From Acidisoma sp. PAMC 29798 (GTDB lineage: Bacteria > Pseudomonadota > Alphaproteobacteria > Acetobacterales > Acetobacteraceae), in NCBI RefSeq assembly GCF_030252425.1, contig NZ_CP126994.1, positions 124,001 to 188,000 on the forward strand: a DNA stretch of 64,000 nucleotides, read 5' to 3'. A program made the translations under genes and the position numbers. The notes beneath the pieces are model-generated. The model was not told the origin of the DNA. It did no database searches and worked only from the letters and a program-made list of their open reading frames with translations. The first letter of the stretch is position 1, and each line of letters starts with the position of its first letter. Of this stretch, positions 26,401 to 37,435 are shown piece after piece.

Positions 26401-28923
26401 ATGGCCGCTCTCGCTGATGCACGTCGGCTGATTTCGCCGACCCTGCTGGCCATGCTGCGCCGCCGGTTGGCCGGGCTCGGCGGCTTGTTGCTCGGCTTGC
26501 TCGGAATCGGCCTTTTGGTGGCGCTCGCCTCCTACCATCCCACCGATGCATCCCTCGATACGGCGGGAACCGTCGTGCGCAACCTCGCCGGACCGGCCGG
26601 CGCCATGGTTGCTGATCTTGCCTGGCAGGGATTTGGCGTCATCGGCTTGCTGCCGGCCTTCGTCCTGCTCGTTTGGGGATGGCGCATGGCCGAGAGCCGG
26701 CGCCTCAGCCACCTCGCCCTTCGCCTCATGGCCTTGGCGATCGCGATGCCGCTGCTTGCCGGCGGCCTTGCCAATCTGCCCGTGCCGATGGCCGATAGTT
26801 CGGTCTGGCTCGCTGCCGGTTGGGGTGGCGCGACCGGCTATGCCGTCGGCAATACCCTGATCGGTGCCGCCCACTCCGCCCTCGGCCCTTTGGGGATCGC
26901 GCTCGGCTGGGTGCTCGAAATGATCCTGGGTCTTGGCCTCGCCGCCTTTGGTTTCGGCCTGACGGCCATGGAATGGCGTGCCGCTGGCCGCCAAGCCCGC
27001 ACCGGCGCCGTGAGTGCCGCCGCCCTGTCGATGCGGTCCAGCCAGACGATGGCCGGCGGCATGGGCGGTCTCGGCCGCAGCATGGGCGCGATCTTCAGAC
27101 TGCTGCCCGACTGGGGACAGACGCGCCACAGCGACGAACGCGCGCCGCATCCGGCAACGCGCCTGCCGCCGATGGACCCGGAGGATGACGACCGCCGCAC
27201 CGCCACGAGCGGCCCCTTTGCGCGTCGTGACGGCGCCGCGCCGAGTGCCGCGCCGCGCGCTGCCCCGCTTGGACGTGAGACGCCACGCGACATGGGCCGT
27301 GACCGCGAGCCTGTCGCCGAGGCGCCCGGTGACAGCCGCATCCGCGCCCAGAAGCAGCGCCGCCAGGTGGTGGCCGAGGTGCCGGCACCGATTTCCAATG
27401 CCGGTTGGCGTCTGCCGCCGCTGTCCCTGCTGAAGGAGCCGCCGGCCCGCCATGAAGTCGGCATCAGCGCCGAGGCGATGCAGGCCAATGCTCGGCTGCT
27501 CGAAACCGTGCTGTCCGATTACGGCGTTCAGGGTAGCATCGTGGAAATCCGCCCCGGACCGGTGGTGACGCTCTATGAGCTGGAGCCGGCGCCCGGCATT
27601 CGCTCGGCCCGCGTCATCGGCCTGGCGGATGACGTCGCCCGCAGCCTGTCCGTCACGGCCGTCCGCATCGCGACCGTCCCCGGTCGCAACGTGATCGGCA
27701 TCGAGGTGCCGAACGACAAGCGCGAGACGGTGTTCCTGCGCGAACTGATGCAGGTCGATGAATGGTCGAGCCATACCGGCCGCCTGCCATTGGCTTTGGG
27801 CAAGGACATCAGCGGGTCACCGGTGATCGTCGATCTGGCGCGGATGCCGCATCTGCTCGTTGCCGGCACCACCGGCTCGGGCAAGTCCGTCGGCATCAAT
27901 GCGATGATCCTGTCGCTGCTGTTCCGCATGTCCCCGGAAGACTGCCGCCTGATCCTGATCGACCCGAAGATGCTGGAACTCTCCGTCTATGACGGTATTC
28001 CGCATCTGATGGCGCCGGTGGTGACGGAGCCTGCGAAGGCGGTTCAGGCGTTGAAATGGACGGTGCGGGAGATGGAACGCCGCTACCGTGCCATGAGCCA
28101 GCTCAGCGTCCGCAATATCGGCGGCTACAATGAGCGGGTGATTGAGGCGCGGTCGCGCGGCGAAGTGGTCACCCGCAAGGTCCAGACCGGCTTCGACGCC
28201 GAGACCGGACGCCCGATCTTCGAAGAGCAGCCTTTGGCGCTGGAGCCGCTGCCCTTCCTGGTGGTCATCATCGACGAGATGGCGGATCTGATGATGGTCG
28301 CCGGCAAGGAGATCGAGATTACGGTGCAACGGCTGGCGCAGATGGCGCGCGCCGCTGGCATTCACGTCATCATGGCGACGCAGCGGCCGTCCGTGGATGT
28401 CATCACCGGCACCATCAAGGCGAATTTCCCGACCCGCATCAGCTTCCAGGTGATCAGCAAGTTCGACAGCCGCACCATTTTGGGCGAGCAGGGCTCCGAG
28501 CAGCTCCTGGGCCAGGGCGACATGCTCTACATGGCCGGCGGCGGGCGCATCACCCGCGTTCATGGCCCCTTCGTCACGGATCGGGAGGTCGAGGATGCGG
28601 TCGCCTTCCTGCGTGAGCAGGGCGAGCCGAACTACCTCGACGAAGTGACCGAGGCGACGGAGGAAGACAATGGCGGCGGCAATTCCACCGCGACCATGCC
28701 TGGCGCGAGCGAGGGCGAGAAGGGCTTGTTCGACCAGGCGGTCGCTTTGGTCGCGCGGGAGGGCAAGGCCAGCACCAGCTTCATCCAGCGCCATCTCCAG
28801 ATCGGGTACAACCGTGCCGCGCGGCTGATCGAGCAGATGGAGAAGGAGGGGATCGTGGGTCCCGCCAACCATGTCGGCAAGCGCGAGGTTCTGGTCCGCC
28901 GGACGAATAACGACGACGATTGA
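26401..28923 (+). CDS. ftsK: DNA translocase FtsK
   Basis: Septum-located DNA pump that clears and aligns chromosomes for dimer resolution. The 840 residues have four N-terminal membrane helices (about 20-190), a proline/arginine-rich linker, then the motor. The motor has Walker [14 protein letters not shown] near 490 and Walker [16 protein letters not shown] near 625, with [19 protein letters not shown] following. The C-terminal winged-helix gamma domain ([16 protein letters not shown] to LVRR) would read the polar KOPS sites. The linker is short compared with E. coli FtsK, as usual in alphaproteobacteria. Confidence 0.96.
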   Translation: MAALADARRLISPTLLAMLRRRLAGLGGLLLGLLGIGLLVALASYHPTDASLDTAGTVVRNLAGPAGAMVADLAWQGFGVIGLLPAFVLLVWGWRMAESRRLSHLALRLMALAIAMPLLAGGLANLPVPMADSSVWLAAGWGGATGYAVGNTLIGAAHSALGPLGIALGWVLEMILGLGLAAFGFGLTAMEWRAAGRQARTGAVSAAALSMRSSQTMAGGMGGLGRSMGAIFRLLPDWGQTRHSDERAPHPATRLPPMDPEDDDRRTATSGPFARRDGAAPSAAPRAAPLGRETPRDMGRDREPVAEAPGDSRIRAQKQRRQVVAEVPAPISNAGWRLPPLSLLKEPPARHEVGISAEAMQANARLLETVLSDYGVQGSIVEIRPGPVVTLYELEPAPGIRSARVIGLADDVARSLSVTAVRIATVPGRNVIGIEVPNDKRETVFLRELMQVDEWSSHTGRLPLALGKDISGSPVIVDLARMPHLLVAGTTGSGKSVGINAMILSLLFRMSPEDCRLILIDPKMLELSVYDGIPHLMAPVVTEPAKAVQALKWTVREMERRYRAMSQLSVRNIGGYNERVIEARSRGEVVTRKVQTGFDAETGRPIFEEQPLALEPLPFLVVIIDEMADLMMVAGKEIEITVQRLAQMARAAGIHVIMATQRPSVDVITGTIKANFPTRISFQVISKFDSRTILGEQGSEQLLGQGDMLYMAGGGRITRVHGPFVTDREVEDAVAFLREQGEPNYLDEVTEATEEDNGGGNSTATMPGASEGEKGLFDQAVALVAREGKASTSFIQRHLQIGYNRAARLIEQMEKEGIVGPANHVGKREVLVRRTNNDDD

Positions 28924-28933
28924 GCGGGGCTTC

Positions 28934-29055
28934 TTATCCCCGACATCCCCCGACTTGATCGGGGGATCCATGGGCGCCTTGCCCGCTGCCGTAACGCACA
29001 ACGGATCCAACCGCTCTGGCGCCCATGGATCCGCGCATCACGTGCGCGGATGACG
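28934..29055. repeat. Palindromic repeat, family A, long copy
   Basis: Outer hairpin CCCCC/GGGGG (28947-28951 and 28961-28965) around GACTTGATC; a 15-base inner inverted repeat (28964-28978 with 29018-29032); then a CCGCGCATCACGTGCGCGG palindrome (29031-29049) followed by ATGACG. It lies between the convergent stops of ftsK and the receiver-protein gene, where it could end transcription both ways. Related copies are at 34028, 48656, 50669 and 59759. Confidence 0.8.
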
Positions 29056-29061
29056 AAATCC

Positions 29062-29448
29062 CTATGGCCCCCGGGCGGCCGCTGCGTCCGTCAGAATGCG
29101 TTCCAGGTCGATCGGCCGAAACGGCTTCTTCAGGCTCGGCTTGCCGCGCCACGTCTGGTTCAGGGCCGAATCGTCATAGCCGGTGCTGAAGACGAAGGGC
29201 AGGCCGAGCCGGTCGAACTCACGCGCCACGGGGTCGCTGCGCTGACCGCCGATATTGACGTCCAGAATGCCGAAATCGACATCGGCCGCGTTGGTGGCCA
29301 GAAAGGCCAGGGCGGCGTCATTCTGGGAAAAGGTGCCGGCGACCGAACAGCCGAATTCTGCCAGCACATCCTCCAGCAACATCGCCAGCAAAGCCTCATC
29401 CTCAAGAATGAGGACGCGAAGGCCATTCAATCGTACAGGCTGGTCCAT
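29062..29448 (-). CDS. Single-domain response regulator (receiver)
   Basis: A 128-residue stand-alone receiver domain: acidic pocket LILEDEALLA, phospho-acceptor Asp63 in FGILDVNIGG, VFSTGYDD and the invariant Lys in LKKPFRP. There is no output domain, so it would act by protein contact or as a phosphate sink. It lies 18 bases downstream of nadE on the same strand with no kinase gene nearby. Partner unknown. Confidence 0.9.
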   Translation of the reverse strand: MDQPVRLNGLRVLILEDEALLAMLLEDVLAEFGCSVAGTFSQNDAALAFLATNAADVDFGILDVNIGGQRSDPVAREFDRLGLPFVFSTGYDDSALNQTWRGKPSLKKPFRPIDLERILTDAAAARGP

Positions 29449-29466
29449 CACAGCGTTTCCACCAGA

Positions 29467-31548
29467 CTATCGAGGCTCTGGCAAGAGTTGCGATGACGAC
29501 ACATCCTCAGACGGCACTTCGCGCGCCAGCTCGCTCAGCCAAGCGCGGGCATTGCCGTCTGAGGGCGCGCGCCAATCCCCACGCGGCGACAGGCTGCCGC
29601 CGGCGCTGACCTTGGGGCCATTGGGCATGGCCGAACGCTTGAACTGGCTGAAGCCGAAGAAGCGGCGAATGAAGACCTCCAGCCAATGGCGGATCTCGGC
29701 CAGGTCGTATTCCGGGCGCCGATCCTCCGGGAAGCCCGGCGGCCAGGCGCCGACCGACGCATCTTCCCAGGCCATCAGCGCGAGATAGGCGATCTTGGAC
29801 GGACGGAAGCCGAACCGCAGGACATGGAACAGGGTGAAGTCCTGCAAGGCATAGGGACCGATCTTGGCCTCGGTGCTCTGCGGCTTCTCGCCCGCCGCGA
29901 CCGGCACCAGCTCCGGCGAAATTTCGGTCGCGAGGATAGCGTCGAGCGTCGCACCGACCTCCGCGTCGAACTGGCCAGAACTGATCACCCAGCGAATGAG
30001 ATGCTGGATGAGGGTCTTAGGAATGCCGCCATTGACGTTGTAATGCGACATCTGGTCGCCGACGCCATAGGTACACCAGCCGAGCGCCAGCTCCGACAGA
30101 TCGCCGGTGCCGATGACGATGCCGTCGTTATGGTTGGCGAGACGGAACAGATAGTCGGTGCGCAGCCCGGCCTGCACATTCTCAAAGGTCACATCATAGA
30201 CCGGTTCGCCGCGCCCGAAAGGATGGTCCATATCGGCCAGCATCTGCCGCGCCGCCGGCCGGATATCGAGTTCCTTCCAGGTCACGCCCAGCGCCTCCAT
30301 CAGGCGGATGGCATTGGCCTTGGTGTGGTCGCTGGTGGCGAAGCCCGGCATGGTGAAGGCGAGGATATTGGCGCGGGGTAGGTCCAGGCGGTCGGCCGCG
30401 CGGGCGGCCACGATCAGCGCATGGGTGGAATCGAGACCACCGGAAACGCCGATGACCATGCGCTTGCCGCCGATGCCGCGCAGCCGCTGCACCAGGCCGG
30501 CGATCTGGATATTGTACCCCTCATAGCAATCCTGGTGGAGACGCGCGGGGTCGGCGGGCACGAAGGGAAAGCGCGCGAGCGGGCGCTTTAGGCCGATATC
30601 GTCTTGCGGCGGATCGAGCCGCAGCGGGATGCGGCGGAAATCCTCGGGCTCAAGCCCGATGGCACGGCGGTTATCGTCAAAGCTGCCCATGCGCAGCCGT
30701 TCCTGGCGCAGCATGTCGAGGTCGATATCGGCCACCGCCCGCTGCGGCCCGAGCGGGAAACGCTCAGTCTCGGCGAGGATATTGCCCATCTCGAAGATGG
30801 AGGCCTGACCGTCCCAGGCGACGTCGGTGGTGGATTCGCCGGCGCCGGCCGCGGCATAGAGATAGGCCGCGTTGCAGCGCGCGGATTGCGAGGCAGAGAG
30901 CAGGCTGCGCGTATCCGCCTTGCCGATGGTAATATTGCTGGCCGAAAGGTTCGCGAGAACCGTGGCCCCGGCCAGCGCGCCATGCGAACTCGGCGGCACC
31001 GGCACCCAGACATCTTCGCAAATTTCCACATGCAGCACGAAGCCGGGCAGATCCTCCGCCTCGAACAGCAGGTCAGGGCCGAAGGGCACCTCCTCGCCGC
31101 CCAGAAGGACGGTGCCGCCTTCCATGCCGGCGCCCGAGGCGAAGTGCCGCTTTTCGTAGAACTCGCGATAGTTGGGCAGGTGGATCTTGGGCACGACGCC
31201 CAGGATACGACCGCGATGGATCACCACCGCCGTGTTGAACAACCGGCTGCCGACCCGCAGCGGTGCGCCGACCAGCAGGATCGGCAGCAGGTCCCGGCTG
31301 CCCTCGGCGATGGTCACCAGCGCCGCAACTACCGCGTCGAGCAGAACATCCTGGAGCAAAAGATCGTCGATCGCGTAGCCGGAGACGCTGAGTTCCGGGA
31401 AGACGGCGAGCACCGCGCCCTCGGCATCGCAGGCGCGGGCCTCATCCAGGATGGCGCGGGCATTGGAGCTCGGGTCCGCCACGCTGCTGTCGATCGTGCA
31501 GGCGGCGACGCGGGCGAAGCCATGGCGATAGAGCGAGCGGAAGGACAT
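29467..31548 (-). CDS. nadE: Glutamine-dependent NAD+ synthetase
   Basis: Final step of NAD synthesis: amidation of nicotinate adenine dinucleotide using glutamine. 693 residues. The N-terminal nitrilase-type glutaminase has its triad at Glu52 ([10 protein letters not shown]), Lys121 ([12 protein letters not shown]) and Cys177 (EICEDVWVP). The synthetase domain has the PP-loop [11 protein letters not shown] near residue 372 and [19 protein letters not shown]. The length matches the two-domain bacterial form. The ABC-F gene lies 51 bases upstream. Confidence 0.95.
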   Translation of the reverse strand: MSFRSLYRHGFARVAACTIDSSVADPSSNARAILDEARACDAEGAVLAVFPELSVSGYAIDDLLLQDVLLDAVVAALVTIAEGSRDLLPILLVGAPLRVGSRLFNTAVVIHRGRILGVVPKIHLPNYREFYEKRHFASGAGMEGGTVLLGGEEVPFGPDLLFEAEDLPGFVLHVEICEDVWVPVPPSSHGALAGATVLANLSASNITIGKADTRSLLSASQSARCNAAYLYAAAGAGESTTDVAWDGQASIFEMGNILAETERFPLGPQRAVADIDLDMLRQERLRMGSFDDNRRAIGLEPEDFRRIPLRLDPPQDDIGLKRPLARFPFVPADPARLHQDCYEGYNIQIAGLVQRLRGIGGKRMVIGVSGGLDSTHALIVAARAADRLDLPRANILAFTMPGFATSDHTKANAIRLMEALGVTWKELDIRPAARQMLADMDHPFGRGEPVYDVTFENVQAGLRTDYLFRLANHNDGIVIGTGDLSELALGWCTYGVGDQMSHYNVNGGIPKTLIQHLIRWVISSGQFDAEVGATLDAILATEISPELVPVAAGEKPQSTEAKIGPYALQDFTLFHVLRFGFRPSKIAYLALMAWEDASVGAWPPGFPEDRRPEYDLAEIRHWLEVFIRRFFGFSQFKRSAMPNGPKVSAGGSLSPRGDWRAPSDGNARAWLSELAREVPSEDVSSSQLLPEPR

Positions 31549-31599
31549 GGCGCGACCCTAGCAGAAGGAGAAGAAGCCGTTAACTACGGGCCTATGCGT

Positions 31600-33474
31600 C
31601 TATTGCGCGGCTTCCATTGCGCCTGAGGCTTCCAGCCATTCCTCCTCGGCGCTCTCGATATCCCGGTTCAGCGCCGCCATCCGCATCTGTGCCTTAGTCA
31701 CGTCGGCGCCGGTCTTGGTGGCGTAGAAGTTGGGATCTGCCAGAATCGCTTCCACGCGGGTGCGTTCCGCCGTCAGTTTGGCGATGCGCTTCTCGGCCTC
31801 CTGCGCGACTTTCCGCAAAGGCGCGAGAGCCGCGCGCGCTTCGGCCCTCTCCCGCCGGTCATCCTGGCGGGTGACCGACACCTCCGGCCGGCCATTCTGG
31901 GCGGCGATGATGCCAGACAGCCGCGCGCGATAGTCATCCATGTCGCCGTCGAAGGCGCTGGCTGTGCCCTCCGCCACCAGCCACAGACTATCCGCCACCA
32001 GCTCCACCAGATGCGGATCATGGGTAATGAGCAGCACCGCGCCGGTGTAATCGGCCAGCGCGCGGATCAGCGCTTCCTTGGCGTCGATGTCGAGATGGTT
32101 GGTCGGCTCGTCCAAAATCAGCAGATGCGGCGCATCGCGTGTCGCTAGGGCCAGCAGCAGGCGGCCCTTCTCGCCGCCCGACAATTCGGACACCTTGGTC
32201 TCCGCGCGAGCGGAATCGAGGCCGAAGCGCGCCAGTTGGGCGCGCACTTGCGGCGGCAGGGCGCGAGGCAGGGCGCGCTGCATATGGTCGATCGGGCTTT
32301 CGCCCGGCACCAGCGCCTCGGCCTGATCCTGCGCGAAATAGCCAACCTTCAGGCCGGGTGCGCGCCGCATTTCGCCCGACATGGCGGGCAGCGAGCCGCC
32401 GACGAGCTTGGCGAGAGTGGACTTGCCATTGCCGTTGGCGCCGAGCAGGGCGATGCGGTCGTCCATATCCATGCTCAGGGAAATGTTGCGCAGGATCGCC
32501 TTGCCGCCATAGCCGGCAGAGACGCGATCCAGCGTCAGGATGGGCGGTGACAGCCGCGTCGGCTCGGGAAAAGCGAAGCGTGTCGGCGAATCTTCAATGA
32601 CGTTTTCGACCGGCGGCAGCCGTTCCAACGCCTTCAGCCGGCTCTGCGCCTGGCGCGCCTTGGTGGCCTTGGCGCGGAAGCGATCGACGAAGGCCTGGAT
32701 GCGCTCGCGCTCGGCCGACACCTTTTCCACCATGCGGCGCTGCTGGGCCGTGCGCTCAGCCCGCAGACGCAGGAACTCGGCGAAACCGCCCGTACTGAGC
32801 GTAATCTTGCCGCGATCGAGATGGGCGATGGCCTCGACCGAGCGATCGAGCAGACCGCGATCATGGGACACGATCAGCGCCGCGCCGGGGAATTTGGCGA
32901 GCCAGCCTTCGAGCCACAGCGAGGCCTCAAGGTCGAGATGGTTGGTTGGCTCGTCGAGCAGCAGCAAGTCCGGGTTGCCGAACAGGGCGGCGGCCAGCGC
33001 CACGCGCATGCGCCAGCCGCCGGAAAGGGCGCTGGTTGGCCCCTCCTGTCGCTCGCGGCTGAAGCCCAGACCGCCGAGAATAGCGCCGGCGCGGGCGGGC
33101 GCGCCTTCGGCGCCAATGGTCCGCAGGCGTTCATGCACCTCTGCGAGACGGAGCGGATCCGCGGTTTCCCGCTCCGCCTCGGCGAGAAGGGCGGTGCGTT
33201 CCTTGTCGGCGGCGAGCACGACGGCGAGGGGCGTGATGTCCCCGCCGGGCGCTTCCTGCGCGACCGCGCCCATGCGCGCGCGGGCGGCGAGGCGGATATC
33301 GCCGCCGTCCGGCCGCAGCTCGCCGGAGATGGCGCGGAGCAGCGTCGATTTGCCGGCGCCATTGCGGCCGATCAGGCCGATACGGCGGCCGGTATCGACC
33401 GTGAGGTCGGCATTCTCCAGCAGGGGACGGCCCTTGATCGATATCGAGAGGTCGCGGATGACAAGTACACTCAT
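31600..33474 (-). CDS. ABC-F family ATPase
   Basis: A 624-residue soluble protein with two ABC domains in tandem and no membrane part. First domain: [41 protein letters not shown]. Second: [42 protein letters not shown]. The linker between them (about 240-300) is the charged helix typical of ABC-F, and a C-terminal coiled coil ([20 protein letters not shown]) is present. ABC-F proteins act at the ribosome; the Uup/YheS branch is closest by eye. Confidence 0.93.
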   Translation of the reverse strand: MSVLVIRDLSISIKGRPLLENADLTVDTGRRIGLIGRNGAGKSTLLRAISGELRPDGGDIRLAARARMGAVAQEAPGGDITPLAVVLAADKERTALLAEAERETADPLRLAEVHERLRTIGAEGAPARAGAILGGLGFSRERQEGPTSALSGGWRMRVALAAALFGNPDLLLLDEPTNHLDLEASLWLEGWLAKFPGAALIVSHDRGLLDRSVEAIAHLDRGKITLSTGGFAEFLRLRAERTAQQRRMVEKVSAERERIQAFVDRFRAKATKARQAQSRLKALERLPPVENVIEDSPTRFAFPEPTRLSPPILTLDRVSAGYGGKAILRNISLSMDMDDRIALLGANGNGKSTLAKLVGGSLPAMSGEMRRAPGLKVGYFAQDQAEALVPGESPIDHMQRALPRALPPQVRAQLARFGLDSARAETKVSELSGGEKGRLLLALATRDAPHLLILDEPTNHLDIDAKEALIRALADYTGAVLLITHDPHLVELVADSLWLVAEGTASAFDGDMDDYRARLSGIIAAQNGRPEVSVTRQDDRRERAEARAALAPLRKVAQEAEKRIAKLTAERTRVEAILADPNFYATKTGADVTKAQMRMAALNRDIESAEEEWLEASGAMEAAQ

Positions 33475-33594
33475 GCGGCGTCATCTAACCGGAAATTGCC
33501 GGCGGCGGAACGGTGTGGGTTGCCGCCTGTGGCGGTACCCTTTAATGGCGCGCCGACCACGCCAATCCTAAATCGTCAAGAAAGAAAACCAACC

Positions 33595-34017
33595 ATGGCC
33601 ATCGAGCGCACGCTTTCCATCCTCAAGCCGGACGCCACGCGTCGCAACTTAACCGGCCACATCAACGCGATCTTCGAAGATGCCGGCCTCGCCGTGCTCG
33701 CGCAGAAGCGCATCCTGCTGACCCGCGCCCAGGCCGAGTCCTTCTACGGCGTGCATCGCGAGCGCGGCTTCTTCAACGATCTCGTCAGCTACATGATCTC
33801 CGGCCCCGTCGTGGCGCAGGTCCTGAGCGGCGAGGATGCGGTCCTGAAGAATCGCGAACTGATGGGCGCCACGGACCCGAAGAAGGCCGCCGAAGGCACC
33901 ATCCGCGCCCAGTATGCCGAGAGCATCGAAGCGAATTCGGTGCATGGTTCGGACAGCGCCGAGAATGCCGCGACGGAGATCAGCTTCTTCTTCGCCGAGA
34001 TCGACATCGTCGCTTAA
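33595..34017 (+). CDS. ndk: Nucleoside diphosphate kinase
   Basis: Transfers the gamma phosphate between nucleoside triphosphates and diphosphates. 140 residues from ATG 33595: [16 protein letters not shown] at the N-terminus and the phosphohistidine His117 in [19 protein letters not shown]-like C-terminal residues are conserved in the family. Short 120-base upstream region shared with divergent ABC-F gene; a small CCGCC-TGT-GGCGG hairpin lies at 33523-33535. Confidence 0.96.
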   Translation: MAIERTLSILKPDATRRNLTGHINAIFEDAGLAVLAQKRILLTRAQAESFYGVHRERGFFNDLVSYMISGPVVAQVLSGEDAVLKNRELMGATDPKKAAEGTIRAQYAESIEANSVHGSDSAENAATEISFFFAEIDIVA

Positions 34018-34027
34018 GCAAAATCAC

Positions 34028-34128
34028 CGTCATCCCCGGGCTCGACCCGGGGAACTACCCGTTTTGGCGCCCATACAGCGTTTCGGCCCCGGGACGGGTA
34101 GGCCCGCGCATCACGTGCGCGGGTGACG
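34028..34128. repeat. Palindromic repeat, family A, long copy
   Basis: Outer hairpin CCCCGGG/CCCGGGG (34034-34052) around CTCGA; an inner inverted repeat CTACCCGT (34055-34062) with ACGGGTAG (34094-34101); then the palindrome CCCGCGCATCACGTGCGCGGG (written here in two parts: CCCGCGCATCA, CGTGCGCGGG; 34103-34123) and TGACG. It fills the space between the convergent ndk and coxIV genes. Confidence 0.8.
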
Positions 34129-34196
34129 TATCACGGGTCGCCCCGGTAAGCTCCGTAGGAGTGTATGAGCGCAGCGTCATCACCAATCGCGTTGGA

Positions 34197-34370
34197 CTAC
34201 GTCAGAAAAATCGCCATCAGGATCAGCACGGCGGCAATGACGATGACATTGCCGAGAAGCAGCTTGCCGAACTGGTCCCACAGGCTGCGATGTGCCGCCA
34301 CCATCGTGTCGGGCACATAGGGTGCGGGCTCTGCGGCCACCTGGTGCGCGGCCACGTCGTGTTCGGCCAT
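34197..34370 (-). CDS. aa3-type cytochrome c oxidase subunit IV-like small protein
   Basis: A 57-residue protein. Residues 1-30 are hydrophilic and Ala/His-rich, then WDQFGKLLLGNVIVIAAVLI and LMAIFLT form one membrane helix at the C-terminus. Length, the HRSLWDQF stretch before the helix and the MAIFL end match the COX4_pro_2 family of small alphaproteobacterial aa3-oxidase subunits. The catalytic oxidase genes are not in the window, which is common for this subunit. It lies 32 bases beyond purN on the same strand. Confidence 0.72.
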   Translation of the reverse strand: MAEHDVAAHQVAAEPAPYVPDTMVAAHRSLWDQFGKLLLGNVIVIAAVLILMAIFLT

Positions 34371-34402
34371 GATCAATCCATTGGTCGTTGCTGAGGCCGC
34401 AT

Positions 34403-35008
34403 TTAGGACGTGAGGTCGGCGGTCGGCAAGGGTTGCGATGCGAGCTTCCGCAGCGCCTCCGGATAGAGCCGATGCTCTGCCGCCAGAACGCGCGCCGACA
34501 GCGTCGCCTCGGTGTCATCCGGCCGCACATCGACCCGTGCCTGCATGAGGACGGGACCCGAATCCAGATCCTCGGTCACCAGATGCACCGTGCAGCCGTG
34601 CTCGGTCTCACCCGCCGCGATGGCGCGGGCATGGGTGTGCAGCCCCTTGAACTCCGGCAGCAAACTCGGATGGATATTGAGCATCCGGCCGGCCCACCGC
34701 GACACCAAATAGGGCGTCAGCAGCCGCATATAGCCGGCGAGGCACACGATCTCGACATCATGGGCGCGCAAGGCAGCATCCACCGCCGCCTCATGCGCCG
34801 CGCGGTCCTGTCCGAACGGCCGATGGTCGATCGCGACCGTGGCGATGCCGGCGGCGGCAGCCGTGGCCAAGCCGCCGGCCTCCGGCTTGTTCGCGAGCAC
34901 CAGCACGATTTCGGCGGGGTAGTCGGGGGCGCGGGCGGCTTCGACCAGGCAGGCCATGTTCGAGCCGCGACCGCTGATCAGAATGCCGACGCGGCGCTTC
35001 GTTACCAT
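34403..35008 (-). CDS. purN: Phosphoribosylglycinamide formyltransferase
   Basis: Adds the formyl group of 10-formyl-THF to GAR in purine synthesis. 201 residues with GILISGRGSNMACLVEAA (phosphate loop), LAGYMRLL, the catalytic NIHPSLLPEFKGLHTHARA and HLVTEDLDSGPVLMQA (catalytic Asp). It begins two bases after purM on the same strand, as in many bacteria. Confidence 0.95.
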   Translation of the reverse strand: MVTKRRVGILISGRGSNMACLVEAARAPDYPAEIVLVLANKPEAGGLATAAAAGIATVAIDHRPFGQDRAAHEAAVDAALRAHDVEIVCLAGYMRLLTPYLVSRWAGRMLNIHPSLLPEFKGLHTHARAIAAGETEHGCTVHLVTEDLDSGPVLMQARVDVRPDDTEATLSARVLAAEHRLYPEALRKLASQPLPTADLTS

Positions 35009-35010
35009 CG

Positions 35011-36087
35011 TTAAAGCGGCCAGTTGGCCGGCGTCTCGATCTCGGCCACGGCAGTGCCGGACCCTGCCTCCACGCGGCCGATGGTGAAAACCGTCTCACC
35101 CTCGGCTTGAAGGATCCGCGTCGCCTCCGCCTCATGCGCGGCCGCGACGATCAAGGTCATGCCGATGCCGCAGTTGAACACGCGCAGCATCTCATCGGCC
35201 GTGACGCCGCCGGCCTCGGCCAGCCAGCGGAAGACTGCCGGCACCGTCCAGCGTGTCGCGTCGAGGCGGGCGACCGTCCCTTCGGGCAGCGCGCGCGGCA
35301 GATTGCCGGGCAGGCCGCCGCCAGTGATATGCGCCGCCGCCTTGAGGAGATCAGCGCGGTGCAGCGCCAGCACGGAGCGCACATAAAGCTTGGTCGGCGT
35401 CATCAGCGCCTGGGCGAGGCTCATGCCGTCCGCGAAGGGGGCGGGGCCGCCAAGGGCAACGCCGGCCTGTTCGGCCACCCGGCGAACGAGGGAAAAGCCG
35501 TTGGAATGGACGCCGGAACTCGCGAGGCCGAGCACCACGTCCCCCGGTGCCACGCCACGCGGCAGCAGCCTGTCCCGCTCGGCGGCGCCGACTGAAAAGC
35601 CTGCGAGATCATAATCGCCGCCGTGATACATGCCCGGCATTTCTGCCGTCTCCCCGCCCACCAGGGCGCAGCCGGACTGGCGACAGCCCTCGGCGATGCC
35701 GGTGATCACCCGCCGCGCAGCCGCCACATCCAGGCTTCCCGTGGCGAAATAGTCGAGGAAGAACAGCGGCTCGGCGCCCTGAACGATGAGGTCGTTCACG
35801 CACATCGCGACGAGGTCGATGCCGACCGTGTCATGCAGGTCATGGTCGATGGCGATCTTCAGCTTGGTGCCGACGCCGTCTGTGGTCGAAACAAGAACCG
35901 GGTCGGTGAACCCGGCGGCCTTGAGGTCGAACAGGGCGCCGAAGCCGCCCAGGCCGCCCAGCACGCCCGCACGGGTGGTTGCGCGGGCAAGCGGTTTGAT
36001 CGCCTCGACCAGGGCATCGCCGGCGTGGATATCGACGCCGGCGTCGCGGTAGGTGGCACCATTGCCGGGGTTTGCCGCTCTGGTCAT
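35011..36087 (-). CDS. purM: Phosphoribosylformylglycinamidine cyclo-ligase (AIR synthetase)
   Basis: Closes the imidazole ring of AIR using ATP. 358 residues from ATG 36087: [20 protein letters not shown] at the N-terminus, [59 protein letters not shown] and [16 protein letters not shown]. An upstream in-frame extension to 36444 runs through the divergent gene and is rejected. Forms a two-gene unit with purN. Confidence 0.95.
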   Translation of the reverse strand: MTRAANPGNGATYRDAGVDIHAGDALVEAIKPLARATTRAGVLGGLGGFGALFDLKAAGFTDPVLVSTTDGVGTKLKIAIDHDLHDTVGIDLVAMCVNDLIVQGAEPLFFLDYFATGSLDVAAARRVITGIAEGCRQSGCALVGGETAEMPGMYHGGDYDLAGFSVGAAERDRLLPRGVAPGDVVLGLASSGVHSNGFSLVRRVAEQAGVALGGPAPFADGMSLAQALMTPTKLYVRSVLALHRADLLKAAAHITGGGLPGNLPRALPEGTVARLDATRWTVPAVFRWLAEAGGVTADEMLRVFNCGIGMTLIVAAAHEAEATRILQAEGETVFTIGRVEAGSGTAVAEIETPANWPL

Positions 36088-36268
36088 CAAGGCCCTCGAT
36101 AGGGTAGGCCTTGCAGCGCTCGGGGCAGCCACGCGGGGTGGCGCGGCGCCGATCGATGCAAGGCAAATCTGTGAAGAGGCGCGGACACAATCACAGCCGT
36201 GTTCACGGCGCAACCGAGTGTCATCGACCGGCAGCCGTGACGGCGGGCGCCCCGATCGGCGACCGCGC

Positions 36269-37435
36269 ATGACAGGCGTGGACGGCGGACCCGTGGTCCT
36301 GCTGCCGCCGGAGGATCCGCGCCGGCTCGGCCGCGCCACCCGCGCGCAGCGGATGGCGCTGGGCATCGGCCTCGCGCTGCTGGCCTGCGTGTTCTTCTTT
36401 CTGTTTCGCTCTGTCATGCTGCCCTTCGTGGCGGCGGCCGGCATCGCCTATTTCATGCATCCTGTCGCTGTCCGGCTGCACCGGATCGGTATTCCGCGAT
36501 GGCTGGCGGCGCTGATCCTCGTGGTTGCCCTGCTCGCGGTGATGCTGACCTTTGCCCTGCTGCTCTATCCGATCATCCTGGCCCAGGTCGGGCTGCTGTT
36601 GCAGCGGATGCCGGCCTATGTGGTGGAGGTGCAGGCCTGGGCGAACGGCACGCTGTCGCATCTGCAGGAGCATCTCGGTCCCGACTTCGTGGACAATAAG
36701 CTGCGCGAAATCGTCAGTGCCCATGCCGGCGCCATGATCCCCTATGCCGTCGGCGCCCTGGCGCAGGTCATCGGCGGCGGCTTCGCCATCGTCAACGCCC
36801 TGACGGTGCTGGTGATTACGCCGATCGTCGCTTTCTATCTCCTGCGCGACTGGTCCTTCATCGTGCGCCGGATCGATGCGCTGCTGCCGCTGCGCTATGC
36901 TGGGGTGATCCGCGCCCAGGCGCTTGAGGTGGACCGCATCCTGTCGGCCTGGCTACGCGGCCAATTGCTGTGCTGCCTGATGCTCGCGGTCTTCTATGCC
37001 GTGGGACTTACCGTGGTCGGCCTGGATCTCGGCCTCATCGTGGGCATGACGGCGGGTCTGCTGTCCTTCATTCCCTATGTCGGCACCATTACCGGGGCAG
37101 TGACGTCGCTCGGTCTCGCCCTGGCGCAGTTTCCGACCTGGCACGGCGTCATTATGGTGGGCGGGGTGTTTCTGCTCGGCCAGATCCTGGAAGGCTATGT
37201 CATCTACCCGCGCCTGCTCGGCAATCGCGTCGAGCTGCACGACGTGCTGGTGATCTTCGCGCTGCTCGCGGGGGGTGCGGCCTTCGGCTTCCTCGGTGTG
37301 CTGTTGGCGGTGCCGGTGACCGCCGTCCTCGGCGTTCTCGCGCGGTTCTGGATCCGCCGCTATCTGCGTAGCCCGCTCTATCTCGACCGCCTGTCCCCCG
37401 ATGACGCTGCGTCCAAAGGGGGGCCGTCCGCATGA
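36269..37435 (+). CDS. AI-2E family transporter (PerM-like)
   Basis: A 388-residue integral membrane protein with about eight helices, including a long N-terminal pair, [15 protein letters not shown] in the middle and [12 protein letters not shown], the best-conserved stretch. [14 protein letters not shown] near the end is also typical. The family includes TqsA and PerM; solutes are mostly unknown. The start ATG 36269 is chosen over earlier in-frame codons that cross the purM promoter region. It overlaps hdaA by four bases, so the two are co-translated. Confidence 0.9.
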   Translation: MTGVDGGPVVLLPPEDPRRLGRATRAQRMALGIGLALLACVFFFLFRSVMLPFVAAAGIAYFMHPVAVRLHRIGIPRWLAALILVVALLAVMLTFALLLYPIILAQVGLLLQRMPAYVVEVQAWANGTLSHLQEHLGPDFVDNKLREIVSAHAGAMIPYAVGALAQVIGGGFAIVNALTVLVITPIVAFYLLRDWSFIVRRIDALLPLRYAGVIRAQALEVDRILSAWLRGQLLCCLMLAVFYAVGLTVVGLDLGLIVGMTAGLLSFIPYVGTITGAVTSLGLALAQFPTWHGVIMVGGVFLLGQILEGYVIYPRLLGNRVELHDVLVIFALLAGGAAFGFLGVLLAVPVTAVLGVLARFWIRRYLRSPLYLDRLSPDDAASKGGPSA

